DNA from: Terriglobia bacterium
Lineage (GTDB): Bacteria; Acidobacteriota; Terriglobia; Bryobacterales; Bryobacteraceae
Direction of reading: 5' to 3'
DNA length: 64,000 bases
Assembly (NCBI GenBank): GCA_020073145.1
Contig: JAIQFS010000021.1
Span: forward strand, 26,967-90,966
Shown here piece after piece: positions 45,492 through 54,024 of the stretch; position 1 is the first letter of the stretch, and each line of letters opens with the position of its first letter. Below the pieces are notes generated by a model. It did not search any database. It was not told the DNA's origin and saw only the letters and a program-made list of their open reading frames with translations. The position numbers and the translations under genes were made by a program.

Positions 45492-47294
45492 TCAATCTCC
45501 AGGCCCGGGATTCTCGATCGAGGACGGCAGGCTCGCCGGATCGGCCGCGTTCCCGGGGATCACCAGACCGGCGGCCATGAGCCGCAACACCTGAGCGGCG
45601 TCGCGGGGCAGGCCGACCATCCTGGCGTCGCGGCCGGCGCCAAGGACCTCTGTGAGCAGGTCCTTCTTGAGAGCCACCCAGCCGCCTGGCGTTTCGTAAC
45701 TGACCAGGAAATGCCCTTCCCGCCGCCCCGCCAGCAGTTCCGCCCGGTCAGAGGGCTCCGCCTGGTGCGCCGCCACAATCTGGCGATCCGAAGAGGCGAA
45801 GCAGCGGGCCGGTAGTTCCGGAATCGCCGACACGTTCGCATCGGTCTGAGGGTCGTCACTGGACACAATCAGCAGGCGCCCGGTTTTGGAACCGCCCCGC
45901 CGTTCGAGCTCGCTCTCCATGCGGCCGTAAACCTCTTCGGCGAACGGGTGCGGGTAGTCGTACAACCGTCGGACTTGGGGGGCGATGTGGGGCAAGTTCC
46001 GCCAGCCGTTCACCCAGGCGAGCTTGGCGGCGCTGCGGTCCCCATCGCCAAGGACGTCGTCCTCAAAGACGTCCTCCAGGCTGAATCGCGTTTCGGCATC
46101 GTGCTCCACGGCCTTCAACGCCATGTGCTCGATGAGATGGGTGGGCAACCCGAAGATCACTCCGTAGGGAGAACAGCGGCCGTCCACGGGCCGAAACCGG
46201 GGGAAATCGTCCCGCAGCGGCCGGATCAATCGGTCCATGAGTGCACCGTATTCCTGGAGCAGCTTGCAATGCCGGTGTCCCGTAGGCGAATACCCGCCAT
46301 CCGCGTCGAGGAACACGTGCTCGATCATGGTGTACGCGCGCAACAGGTCGATGCGATTCAGAAACAGCTCGGGATCGGCGGAGATGCCCTGACCGATGGC
46401 GCCGGCCAGGCGGAGCCGCATCGGCTCCTCACCGCTTTGCAAGGCGCGGTCATAGGCTCGGAGCAGCGCCACGAGACCCTGCACCAGCAGCGCGAAATCA
46501 AGCGCATTGGAGGCGCGCGTGCGAAGAAGCACACTCGGGTCGTGGATCGGCACGCTGTCCTTGGAGCAGTAGTACCGAATCTGTGAGGTCAGATGCCCGC
46601 CAATCAGGCGCACATGGGCCTTTTGGATTTCGAGCGCGTCCGCCTCCGGAAGCGTCTCCGCGACATGCCAAGCGACCTCGAAATAGGGCGCCAACTCATC
46701 GGTAATCAGGCTCTGCGCCAAGGGAACGAGCCAGCGCGCATCGCGCACGAGCGCGGGCTGACCGGCGGGTGAGCTTCGCCAGAGCGCATCGAGCACGGCT
46801 TGGATTTCGGACAACCGCTCGGTGGCGCTGCTCGGGCCTTCGCCGTTCGGGTCTTCATCCCACAGGCGCATGCTCAGAAACTGGAGCCACCGGAGCACAT
46901 ACAGGTTGAACAGGGTGTGGGCGTAGTGGAGGCGGCCGTTGCGGCCCGGCCACCGCGTCTGCTGCCAGCAATAGAAGGCGCGGATCATCATCTCCGCCGG
47001 ATGGATGAGGTCGTTGTGCAGATCCGAAACCGGACGAGGCCGGAATCCCGCGGCCCAATGCGCTTCTTCCAGATGGCCCCGAAGACGGTGGCCGGCGGTG
47101 GCCGCGGTGCGTGCCAAGAAGCATGCCTCGAAATCGCGGGACAGACGGGCGTGATCCTGCAAGTACGCCATGGGCTTGCGCTGGGCGTTCAGAACGGCCT
47201 CGATGCTCTCGACGATCTCGTCGCGATGCGTCAGAAACCGCCGCAGCAGCTCGACGTTCGCTGGAAACGGCACCGGACCAGAATCTGCACCCAT
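45492..47294 (-). CDS. Large conserved-looking protein of unknown function
   Basis: A 600-residue soluble protein with no signal peptide or transmembrane helix. It is mostly helical and rich in arginine, histidine and tryptophan; recurring features include HNDLIHPAEMMIRAFYCWQQ, YAHTLFNLYVLRWLQFLSM, HEDRNW-free loops and GLPTHLIEHMALKAVEHD. The last ~120 residues form a more alpha/beta segment (GRLLIVSSDDPQTDANVSA, EGHFLVSYETPGGWVALK). I do not recognise the family. A TATACT stands ten bases upstream of the ATG, so the leader may be very short. The codon pattern is like its neighbours, so it is a real gene. Confidence 0.75.
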   Translation of the reverse strand: MGADSGPVPFPANVELLRRFLTHRDEIVESIEAVLNAQRKPMAYLQDHARLSRDFEACFLARTAATAGHRLRGHLEEAHWAAGFRPRPVSDLHNDLIHPAEMMIRAFYCWQQTRWPGRNGRLHYAHTLFNLYVLRWLQFLSMRLWDEDPNGEGPSSATERLSEIQAVLDALWRSSPAGQPALVRDARWLVPLAQSLITDELAPYFEVAWHVAETLPEADALEIQKAHVRLIGGHLTSQIRYYCSKDSVPIHDPSVLLRTRASNALDFALLVQGLVALLRAYDRALQSGEEPMRLRLAGAIGQGISADPELFLNRIDLLRAYTMIEHVFLDADGGYSPTGHRHCKLLQEYGALMDRLIRPLRDDFPRFRPVDGRCSPYGVIFGLPTHLIEHMALKAVEHDAETRFSLEDVFEDDVLGDGDRSAAKLAWVNGWRNLPHIAPQVRRLYDYPHPFAEEVYGRMESELERRGGSKTGRLLIVSSDDPQTDANVSAIPELPARCFASSDRQIVAAHQAEPSDRAELLAGRREGHFLVSYETPGGWVALKKDLLTEVLGAGRDARMVGLPRDAAQVLRLMAAGLVIPGNAADPASLPSSIENPGPGD

Positions 47295-47465
47295 TCGAGA
47301 GCAAGTATAACGAGGGATGGAGGGGACTGGGGACGCGGGAGGGGCTGGCGTTCGGAACTCTGCCCAACCATGCCAGGCCCCGCTGAACGAAATGTCGGTC
47401 GCACGACGAAAGGGCTATGGAAGCTGGATCGGCGACTTCCGTAGAATATCCGCGGAGGGGTCGCG

Positions 47466-48503
47466 ATGCGAACAACTTGCATACTCGGGGCGGCGGGTGT
47501 GCTGCTCTCCCTGGCTGCCGGATGGCCTCAACGGGCTTTGGCAGAGGGGCCGTACAAGGTTTCCAAAGTGGTAAAGATCGGGGGCGAAGGCACGTTCGAT
47601 ACAGCCTTTGCCGATGTCGAAGGACGCCGGTTATACATCCCCCGCAAAGGCCCTGGCCGAATCACCGTTTTCAATCTGGACACGCTGGCGCCAGCGGGCG
47701 AAATTCCCGACGCGGCGGCGAATGGCGCCGTCGTCGACCCGAAGTCCGGACACGGTTTCGCGAGCAGTCAGCCCGTCGTCATGTGGGACGCGAAGACGCT
47801 GAAGACGATCAAGACCATCGACGTCCAAGGCCGGCCGGATGCCATCCTGTTCGATCCATTTACCGAGCGTGTCTTCATCTTCAGCCACGTCGCTCCGAAC
47901 GCGACGGTGATCGACGCGGTGAATGGCTCCGTGCTGGGCACGATCGATCTGGGCGGCGAGCCCGAGCAGGCCGCCACAGATCGGAAAGGGCGCGTGTATG
48001 TCGATGTCCGCGACAAAAATGACATCGCCGTCATTGACGCGAAGGCTCTCACCGTGGCCGCGCGGTATACCGCGGCGCCCCAGGGCGGAAGGTGTTCCGG
48101 GCTGGCGCTGGACCTAAAGAACGAGATTCTGTTCGCGGGCTGCCGGGCGCCGCAAATGATGGTGATCCTCAGTGCCGTCGATGGAAAGATCCTGGATGCC
48201 CTGCCGATTGGATCGACCGCCGATTCCGCCATTTTCAACGCCAAGACGAAGGAAGCGTATAGCGCGCAGATCGATGGGACGCTCACCATTGTGAAAGAAA
48301 CGAGTCCCACGCGCTTTGCCATCGAGCCGACCGTGCAGACCAAGGACAGCGCCAAGCAGATGGTGTGGGATAGCAAGACCAACCGCATCCTGCTGCTCGC
48401 CGCGGACTTTCTGCCTCCGGCCGGGCCGCCGAGGGCTGGAGTGGCCGGCTATGGAGGGAAGATGGTGCCCGATTCCTTTTCGATTCTCGTGGTGAAGAGG
48501 TAG
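47466..48503 (+). CDS. Secreted YncE-like beta-propeller protein
   Basis: A 345-residue exported propeller of the YncE/surface-repeat type: signal peptide to RALAE, then repeating blades such as RRLYIPRKGPGRITVFNLDT, RVFIFSHVAPNATVIDAVNG, GRVYVDVRDKNDIAVIDAK and EAYSAQIDGTLTIVKE. GGAGGGG precedes the ATG. YncE-like proteins lack an enzymatic site and often act as binding scaffolds. Two cysteines (GGRCSGLAL, FAGCRAP) may pair. It stands alone between convergent neighbours. Confidence 0.88.
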   Translation: MRTTCILGAAGVLLSLAAGWPQRALAEGPYKVSKVVKIGGEGTFDTAFADVEGRRLYIPRKGPGRITVFNLDTLAPAGEIPDAAANGAVVDPKSGHGFASSQPVVMWDAKTLKTIKTIDVQGRPDAILFDPFTERVFIFSHVAPNATVIDAVNGSVLGTIDLGGEPEQAATDRKGRVYVDVRDKNDIAVIDAKALTVAARYTAAPQGGRCSGLALDLKNEILFAGCRAPQMMVILSAVDGKILDALPIGSTADSAIFNAKTKEAYSAQIDGTLTIVKETSPTRFAIEPTVQTKDSAKQMVWDSKTNRILLLAADFLPPAGPPRAGVAGYGGKMVPDSFSILVVKR

Positions 48504-48605
48504 GTGGTCGGAGCGGTAATGCGACCCCTTCAGCATTCATGAACGTCACATGGGACCGGTGCTGCGATGAGTGCGTTCCGCCGACGTCCGGTTCGCCCCA
48601 TCTCC

Positions 48606-49172
48606 TTACTTACAGCGATCCGCAAGGTTGGGCTTCTCGACCTGCGGCACCAAGTCGTTCGACACACGATACCGGTCGTGGCAGTTGGCGCATGCGGCGT
48701 TGAGCGTAGCAGCAGCATCCACCATTTTGTCTTGATTCTTGGATTGGGCCGCTTTGTACGCAGTCATGGATGCCTCCCGGAGCCCCTGAACGAGCGGGGC
48801 CCAGTCGGAGTTTTTGACGGGAACGTCCAGACCGTTCAAGCACTTCCGTCCTGGAAGGATCAGGAGGTTGGCGGCCTCGGCGATCGCCAAGGCGCTGTTT
48901 TCGACCGCCTCCCATCTTCCATAGGAGCCGTCGAGCGGATCCGTCGCTCCCGACGGATCCTTTGCCGGCTTCACGTCGGCCGGATTTTGCTTCGCAGCGG
49001 CGAAGATCACATTCGAGGCGGGAAAGAGAATGCCCCTCATGATCTGGCCTAAGGCTGCATAGACTTGCGGCTTCAGCGCCGGAGTGCCCGCGCCGCCGCG
49101 CCCCTGTGCCTCGGATGTCGAGGCGAGAAGCGCAAGCGCGATCACGAGCCGACCGAACTGCACTGAGTGCAT
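48606..49172 (-). CDS. Cytochrome c'-like monoheme protein
   Basis: A 188-residue exported protein with signal peptide (to SEAQG), a four-helix-bundle pattern and one heme motif CANCHDRYR near the C-terminus, the place where class II cytochromes (cytochrome c') carry heme. The bundle shows KPQVYAALGQIMRGILFPAS and WAPLVQGLREASMTAYKAAQ. Such proteins bind NO or pass electrons in the periplasm. A TATAAT six bases before the ATG suggests leaderless transcription. Confidence 0.85.
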   Translation of the reverse strand: MHSVQFGRLVIALALLASTSEAQGRGGAGTPALKPQVYAALGQIMRGILFPASNVIFAAAKQNPADVKPAKDPSGATDPLDGSYGRWEAVENSALAIAEAANLLILPGRKCLNGLDVPVKNSDWAPLVQGLREASMTAYKAAQSKNQDKMVDAAATLNAACANCHDRYRVSNDLVPQVEKPNLADRCK

Positions 49173-49178
49173 GCACCG

Positions 49179-49184
49179 ATTATA
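49179..49184 (-). promoter_or_regulatory. -10-like TATAAT close to a start codon
   Basis: Read leftward, TATAAT lies six bases before the ATG of the cytochrome c'-like gene. Transcription would begin at or next to the start codon, so the mRNA would be leaderless. No good -35 box was seen. Confidence 0.35.
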
Positions 49185-49284
49185 GTGTGAACGATCCGGG
49201 TTAGGGCTGTTCCCGTCCGTTCATTCAGCCGTCGACGTGCGACTGATGATGAACTGTGCAATCCACTTGTGTGACACTCGGGAA

Positions 49285-50535
49285 ATGCCGGGCAACGGGC
49301 CCAGGCTCGATCCCGATTTCCGCAAGCTGTGGATCGGCCAGACGATTTCGCAAATCGGATCCAACATCACTGGCGTCGGCCTGCCCCTCACTGCCGTGCT
49401 GGTCCTCAAAGCGTCGCCTCTTCAGATGGGATTCCTTTCCGGCGCGGGAGCGGTGGCCGTCGTGATATTTGGCCTGTTCGCCGGCGCCTGGGTGGACCGT
49501 CTGCGTCGACGGCCCATCCTGATTGCCGCCGACCTGGGGCGCGCCGTGGTGCTCGGCATCATCCCGCTGGCAGCGATGCTGCACCGGCTGACCATCGGAG
49601 ACCTCTACCTGGTTGCGGTAGCCAGCAGCATTCTGACCGTCCTGTTCGACGTGGGCTACCAGGCGTATCTGCCCTCACTAATCGCGCGCGAGAACATCCT
49701 TACCGGAAACAGCCGGCTGGCTTTGACCGAGTCGATTGCGCAGATCGCCGGACCCAGCGTCGCCGGAATCCTGATCCAGTTGATCACGGCGCCCATGGCC
49801 CTGCTGTTCGACGCTGCGTCGTTCCTCTGTTCCGCCATCTCCGTGTGGCTGATCCGCAAACCAGAGCCGGCGCCCACGCGCAACCTGGAAACTCAGATCG
49901 GCCGTGAGATCTCGGAGGGTCTGGGCGCGTCGTGGCGCGATCCATTGCTCCGCGCCCTGGCCGGTCGCACAGCCACCAGTGCGTTCTTTCTCGGCTTCGG
50001 GAGTAGTCTGTACTTTTTATTTGCGATTCATGAGCTGGGGTTGACCGCTGCCCTTTTAGGCATCATCATCGCGATCGGCGGGACCTCCGGCTTATTTGGC
50101 GCCTTCCTGGCAGAGTGGCTGGTGCGCCGCTTTGGTTTCGGCCGGACTCTCATCGGCTCTGCGGTGGTGATTGGGATAGCGATGCTATTGATACCCGTGG
50201 CGCACGGATCGGTGGCCGTCTGCTCCGCTTTTCTAGTTGCTGCGCAATTGGGTGACCTGGCGTGGCCGGTCTATACCATCAGCGCACGAAGTTTACGGCA
50301 GGCGATCACACCGAATCGTCTTCTGGGACGTGTCAATGCGGCGATGCACCTGCTCTTCTACGGCGCTCTGCCGTTGGGCGCGCTGGCGGGCGGCGCGATC
50401 GCACAGGCCCTGGGAATGCGGCGAGCGCTGCTGATCGGCGCAATCGGAGTTCTCCTTTCGACGATGTGGCTGGTGTTCTCCCCAATACGCCGCCTGCGCG
50501 AACTCCCGCAGGCCGTGGGCGAAATCAGAGCATGA
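49285..50535 (+). CDS. MFS exporter, EntS/MFS_3-like
   Basis: A major-facilitator transporter with about 12 helices (MPGNGPRLDPDFRKLWIGQ, then LPLTAVLVLKASPLQMGFL, the motif A-like GAWVDRLRRRPILIAADLGR, LLFDAASFLCSAISVWLIRK, and the matching second half). The N-terminal DFRKLWIGQTIS pattern and the SRLALTESIAQIAGPSVAG stretch are those of the enterobactin-exporter-like MFS_3 family, which moves small drugs or siderophores outward. Start at 49285 is preferred; 49237 is an alternative. The substrate is not inferable. Confidence 0.88.
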   Translation: MPGNGPRLDPDFRKLWIGQTISQIGSNITGVGLPLTAVLVLKASPLQMGFLSGAGAVAVVIFGLFAGAWVDRLRRRPILIAADLGRAVVLGIIPLAAMLHRLTIGDLYLVAVASSILTVLFDVGYQAYLPSLIARENILTGNSRLALTESIAQIAGPSVAGILIQLITAPMALLFDAASFLCSAISVWLIRKPEPAPTRNLETQIGREISEGLGASWRDPLLRALAGRTATSAFFLGFGSSLYFLFAIHELGLTAALLGIIIAIGGTSGLFGAFLAEWLVRRFGFGRTLIGSAVVIGIAMLLIPVAHGSVAVCSAFLVAAQLGDLAWPVYTISARSLRQAITPNRLLGRVNAAMHLLFYGALPLGALAGGAIAQALGMRRALLIGAIGVLLSTMWLVFSPIRRLRELPQAVGEIRA

Positions 50536-50604
50536 GCGCTACTTCGCGGAGAACCCACCCAGGCTCCCCGATCGGTCTACGTGCGGTTGGAGTGGAGGTT
50601 GCAA

Positions 50605-50634
50605 GGGGCGCGGAACGTGGATTTCGCGCGCCCC
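50605..50634. terminator. Strong GC hairpin between convergent genes
   Basis: GGGGCGCG (50605-50612) pairs with CGCGCCCC (50627-50634) over a 14-base loop. It sits between the MFS gene and the receptor remnant. No T-tract follows on either side, so it would be an atypical terminator. Confidence 0.35.
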
Positions 50635-50650
50635 TCCGTGTGAAGGCGGA

Positions 50651-51097
50651 CTAGAACTGGAACCGGGCGACCAACGTGCCGGCGCGCATTCCGGTGATGC
50701 CCGGGGCGGTGAACGGTGTCACGATGGTGCCGAAACCGCCGCTGTACAAGCCCTTGTTGGCGCCGCTGGGGAACGTCGTGGGCTGGGCTTTGAAATTGCC
50801 GAGGTTGACTCCGCCCGGAGAGGCCGCACTCGTCGGCAGCAGCAGGCGGTTGAAGATGTTCGTGAACTCCGCGCGAATGCTCAGATTGTAGCGTTCTTTG
50901 ATCCGGAAGTTGCGGCCGAAGTTGGCGTTCTCCACAGGGATGCGGATGCCCCGGAACGAGCGAATGGAGCTTTCACTCGCCGCGAACTGGCCATCGGGAA
51001 CGTTGGTCCAGGCGGCCGGGTTGAGGACCACAGTCGTAGTCGGGTCAAAGCAATGGCAGTTGACGTTGAACGGGTCGGTGTGGAAGAAGCACAGCAA
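50651..51097 (-). pseudogene. C-terminal remnant of a TonB-dependent receptor
   Basis: About 145 residues that align with the end of the receptor at 28862-32632: FNVNCHCFDPTTTVVLNP against DINCHCYDPTKTDVLNP, then the GRNFRIKERYNL block, FTNIFNRLLLP and the terminal RFQF. No start codon with a ribosome site exists (the frame begins at a TTG) and the plug, regulatory domain and most of the barrel are missing. The sequence breaks off near 51085-51100. A former receptor gene was probably lost by deletion. The C-terminal frame itself is undamaged, so the loss may be recent. Confidence 0.75.
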
Positions 51098-51316
51098 CTT
51101 GCGAGGTTCGATTCATGAAGATTTCCCTTTGCAATCCGTTAACACGGGTGAACGAAACGGGCAGACCTCTGCCACGCATTCACTCATCCCACCTTGTAGA
51201 GTTACTGTACCTCGGAGTCTTACAGTCGTGTCAACCGTTCGGATCTGATAACTACTCCCATCAACCAGAGTGATGCAGAAACGGCGCAGATCAGCCCGCG
51301 ACGGCCCGGCGTCCCG

Positions 51317-51370
51317 CGCCCTCGGCGTTTGTCGCCCTCGGCGTCATTGCGGGACAGTCGCCCTCGGCGT
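51317..51370. repeat. Three copies of a 12-bp repeat
   Basis: CGCCCTCGGCGT occurs at 51317-51328, 51333-51344 and 51359-51370, upstream of the quinoprotein gene at 51412. The spacing is uneven. The rest of the 314-bp gap 51098-51411 shows nothing I can name. Confidence 0.5.
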
Positions 51371-51411
51371 TTCCACAGCGGCGCTCTGAATCGATATAAT
51401 TGCACCGACCC

Positions 51412-53205
51412 ATGAAACACTTGATGACCTGCTTCTCGTGCGCCTCGCTGGCGCTCGCTCTGTTCCTCGCGGTTCCCGCCAGACCTCAACAGGCCGGCCG
51501 CAACCTGGTGCCGCTCACCGAGGACACCCTCAAGAACCCCAGCCCCAACGACTGGTTGATGTACAACCGCACCTACGACGCGCAGCGCTTCTCGCCGTTA
51601 CAGCAGATCAACCAGTCCAATGTCGGCCAACTCAAGCTGGCCTGGTCGGTCACCGAAGGCGCGGGCGCGCAGGAAGGCATCCCGCTGGTGCACGACGGCG
51701 TCATGTACCTGCAAGGACCCGGAGCCGTCATTCAAGCCCTCGATGCGGCCACCGGCCAGCTCATCTGGGAGCACAAACGCACGATGCCCGACAACATCAA
51801 GGGCGGGGCGCGCGCCAAGACCATCGCCATCGGCTTCGACATGGTGTACTGGACTTCGCCCGACAGTTACCTCGAAGCGCTCGATGCGCGCACGGGCGAG
51901 TTGCGCTGGCAGGCCAAGACCGAAACCCGCGGCGCCACCCAAGGGGCCGTCATCGCGGGAGACAAAGTGATTTCTGGAGGCGCCTGTGGCGGGAAGCACG
52001 AAAATTGTTTTATCGACGCGCACGATGCTAAGACGGGCAAACTGCTGTGGAAGTTCATGACCGCGGCCGAAACCGGCCAGCCGGGCGGTGACAGCTGGGG
52101 CGGCCTTCCCGACGATAAGCGCACCACAGGCCCCTGGGGCCTCTCCGGCACCTACGACCCCACCACCAACTCGGTCATCTGGGGGATCGCGAACCCCACG
52201 CCGAACACGCGCCTCGAACGCCACAACGGCGATTTCAACGCGATTCCCACGCACGCCCCCGCCGATCTGTTTAGCAATTCCACGGTGTCGATCAACGCCG
52301 ATACCGGAAAACTGAACTGGTATTACCAACATCTGCCCGGCGACGATTGGGACGAAGACTGGACCAACGACCGCGTCCTGGTCTCGACGGCGCTCAATCC
52401 CACGCCGGCGACCGCCAAGTGGTTCAACAAGAAAATCAAGGCCGGCGAGCGCCGCGATATTGTTCTGGCCACCGGGGAATCCGGCGGCGTTTTTGCGCTC
52501 GACCGCCATACGGGCGAATTCCTGTGGGCCAACCCCTGGCCCTACGACGTGCCCAACTTCTTCTTGAAGAATGTGGACGAGAACGGCATCACGTATTTGA
52601 ACGAAAGCGCCATGCTGCCCCGTCCCAACATGACCAACGTCGTGTGCTTCTTCAATACGCGGAGCTACTGGGCGCAAGGGTACAGCCCTCTCACCAATTC
52701 GCTGTATGTGCCGTTCGTGGACGCCTGCAATGAAGAGAAGACCAGCGACCCCGGCAAGCGTTCCAGCCACAACGGCGTCGTACGCGATCCCTCGAAGCTC
52801 GACGAGCTCTCCGGCGTTTCCAAGATCAACGCGGCCACCGGAAAGATCGATCACATTTTCAAAGGGCCGGCGCCGATCAACGGGTCCATTTTGCTCACCG
52901 CCGGCAATCTGGTCATCTTCGGCGATCTGGCGCAGCACCTGCGCGCGCTCGATCAGGAAACGGGCAAGGTTTTGTGGGATGAGCTGCTGCCTGGCCCGAT
53001 TGCCAGCTCGACCATTACCTACGCCATCAACGGCCGTCAATACATCGCGGTGAACACGGGCGATGGCCTCTTGACCGCAGGCGTCGCTGCATACAACAAG
53101 TCGATTCAGTCCGCGCGCAAAGTGAATACGATCCAGGTATTTGCGTTGCCGGAGGACGTGGCCAAGCAGACGCCGCTGGCGCCGGCGGCGAATCGGAAAC
53201 GGTAG
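51412..53205 (+). CDS. Secreted quinoprotein, acidobacterial group
   Basis: A 597-residue PQQ-type propeller with signal peptide (to VPARPQQ). It differs from the other two quinoproteins here: it lacks the adjacent cysteine pair and instead has CGGKHENC, plus the signatures DWLMYNRTYDAQRFSPL, GAGAQEGIPLV, LPGDDWDEDWTND and IASSTITYAINGRQYIAVN. I recall this group being called acido-empty-quinoprotein in databases, so PQQ use itself is uncertain. No heme motif is present. The start at 51412 gives the best signal peptide. Confidence 0.85.
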   Translation: MKHLMTCFSCASLALALFLAVPARPQQAGRNLVPLTEDTLKNPSPNDWLMYNRTYDAQRFSPLQQINQSNVGQLKLAWSVTEGAGAQEGIPLVHDGVMYLQGPGAVIQALDAATGQLIWEHKRTMPDNIKGGARAKTIAIGFDMVYWTSPDSYLEALDARTGELRWQAKTETRGATQGAVIAGDKVISGGACGGKHENCFIDAHDAKTGKLLWKFMTAAETGQPGGDSWGGLPDDKRTTGPWGLSGTYDPTTNSVIWGIANPTPNTRLERHNGDFNAIPTHAPADLFSNSTVSINADTGKLNWYYQHLPGDDWDEDWTNDRVLVSTALNPTPATAKWFNKKIKAGERRDIVLATGESGGVFALDRHTGEFLWANPWPYDVPNFFLKNVDENGITYLNESAMLPRPNMTNVVCFFNTRSYWAQGYSPLTNSLYVPFVDACNEEKTSDPGKRSSHNGVVRDPSKLDELSGVSKINAATGKIDHIFKGPAPINGSILLTAGNLVIFGDLAQHLRALDQETGKVLWDELLPGPIASSTITYAINGRQYIAVNTGDGLLTAGVAAYNKSIQSARKVNTIQVFALPEDVAKQTPLAPAANRKR

Positions 53206-53288
53206 CGGAAAACGCCCCTGGCGGCAGACTGGTTTGCGCAGGAGGAACGCGGAGACGCCACGGGGCCAAATCCAAGCCGCTTGCCGAC

Positions 53289-53305
53289 GATGTATACTAT
53301 ACATC
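53289..53305. promoter_or_regulatory. Perfect palindromic operator of the vapBC pair
   Basis: GATGTATA-C-TATACATC, an exact 8-bp inverted repeat around one base, ends directly at the ATG of the antitoxin (53306). It includes TATACT, a possible -10 box. Antitoxin/toxin complexes of the VapBC type bind such repeats to repress their own operon, so it is a likely operator. Confidence 0.7.
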
Positions 53306-53563
53306 ATGAGGCGGACGCAGCTCTATCTCGACGACCAACTTTGGAGCGCGCTCCACGCCCGGGCGCAGAAAGAGAAGACGACGATCTCCGAACTGGTCCG
53401 GCAGGCTGCCCGGGAGCGCTACATCGGCAACCTGGAGAGGCGCGGGGCGGCGATGCGCGGCATCGTTGGTATCCACAAGGCTCGGGCCGAAGACCGTGAC
53501 GCGAGCGTGGAAGTGCGCCGCCTGCGCCGGGGCAGCCGGCTGGATCGGCTCACGGACCGGTGA
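53306..53563 (+). CDS. vapB: Ribbon-helix-helix antitoxin
   Basis: An 85-residue antitoxin of the ribbon-helix-helix (CopG/Arc) type: the DNA-binding strand RRTQLYLDDQLW, helices ALHARAQKEKTTISELVRQA, and an arginine-rich C-terminal tail (ARAEDRDASVEVRRLRRGSR) that should wrap the toxin. The start at 53306 lies directly behind the palindrome; no ribosome site is visible, which fits a leaderless or short-leader mRNA. Its TGA overlaps the GTG of the toxin. Confidence 0.88.
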   Translation: MRRTQLYLDDQLWSALHARAQKEKTTISELVRQAARERYIGNLERRGAAMRGIVGIHKARAEDRDASVEVRRLRRGSRLDRLTDR

Positions 53564-53937
53564 CCGTCCTGGTCGATTCCGATATCCTGATCGAAGTCTC
53601 TCGCGGAAAAGACGAATCGATTGTGTCCAAGTGGTTGGACCTGAGCCGGTCGGACGCGCTCATCCTATTCTCCCCGGTGAACCAGGCCGAGCTCTGGGCG
53701 GGAGCGCGTCCCGCCGAATCGGGCCGTCTCGAAGAGTTGTTCGGCGCGCTGGTGTGCGCCCCAGTCGACACGGAGGCCGGACGGCGCGCCGGAGACTACT
53801 TGCGACGGTTTCGGAAGAGCCACGGTGTCGAGTTGGGCGATGCGCTGATTGCGGCAACCGCCGTTGCCAACCGCGCCCTGCTTTGGACCCGGAATCGCAA
53901 GCATTACCCGATGAAGGAACTCTCGTTCTTCGATTGA
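53560..53937 (+). CDS. vapC: VapC-type PIN-domain ribonuclease toxin
   Basis: A 125-residue PIN-domain endoribonuclease. The acidic site is complete: Asp6 (VLVDSDIL), Glu44 (NQAELWAG), Asp94 (ELGDALIAATA) and the C-terminal TRNRKHYP. VapC enzymes cleave tRNA or rRNA when the antitoxin decays. GTG start overlaps the antitoxin TGA by 4 bases, so the pair is coupled. The cognate operator lies at 53289-53305. Confidence 0.9.
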   Translation: MTVLVDSDILIEVSRGKDESIVSKWLDLSRSDALILFSPVNQAELWAGARPAESGRLEELFGALVCAPVDTEAGRRAGDYLRRFRKSHGVELGDALIAATAVANRALLWTRNRKHYPMKELSFFD

Positions 53938-54024
53938 AACGTTGCTTTGGCGTGTCACGCTGCAACGTTTACGAACCGGGAAGCCACCTGGCGCCCCAGC
54001 ACCTCGAACCGGAAGCGTTGCCCC

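Noticed and set aside
51598..53307. 569-codon minus-strand frame opposite the third quinoprotein
   Set aside because: Shadow frame; the plus strand has a signal peptide and propeller motifs.
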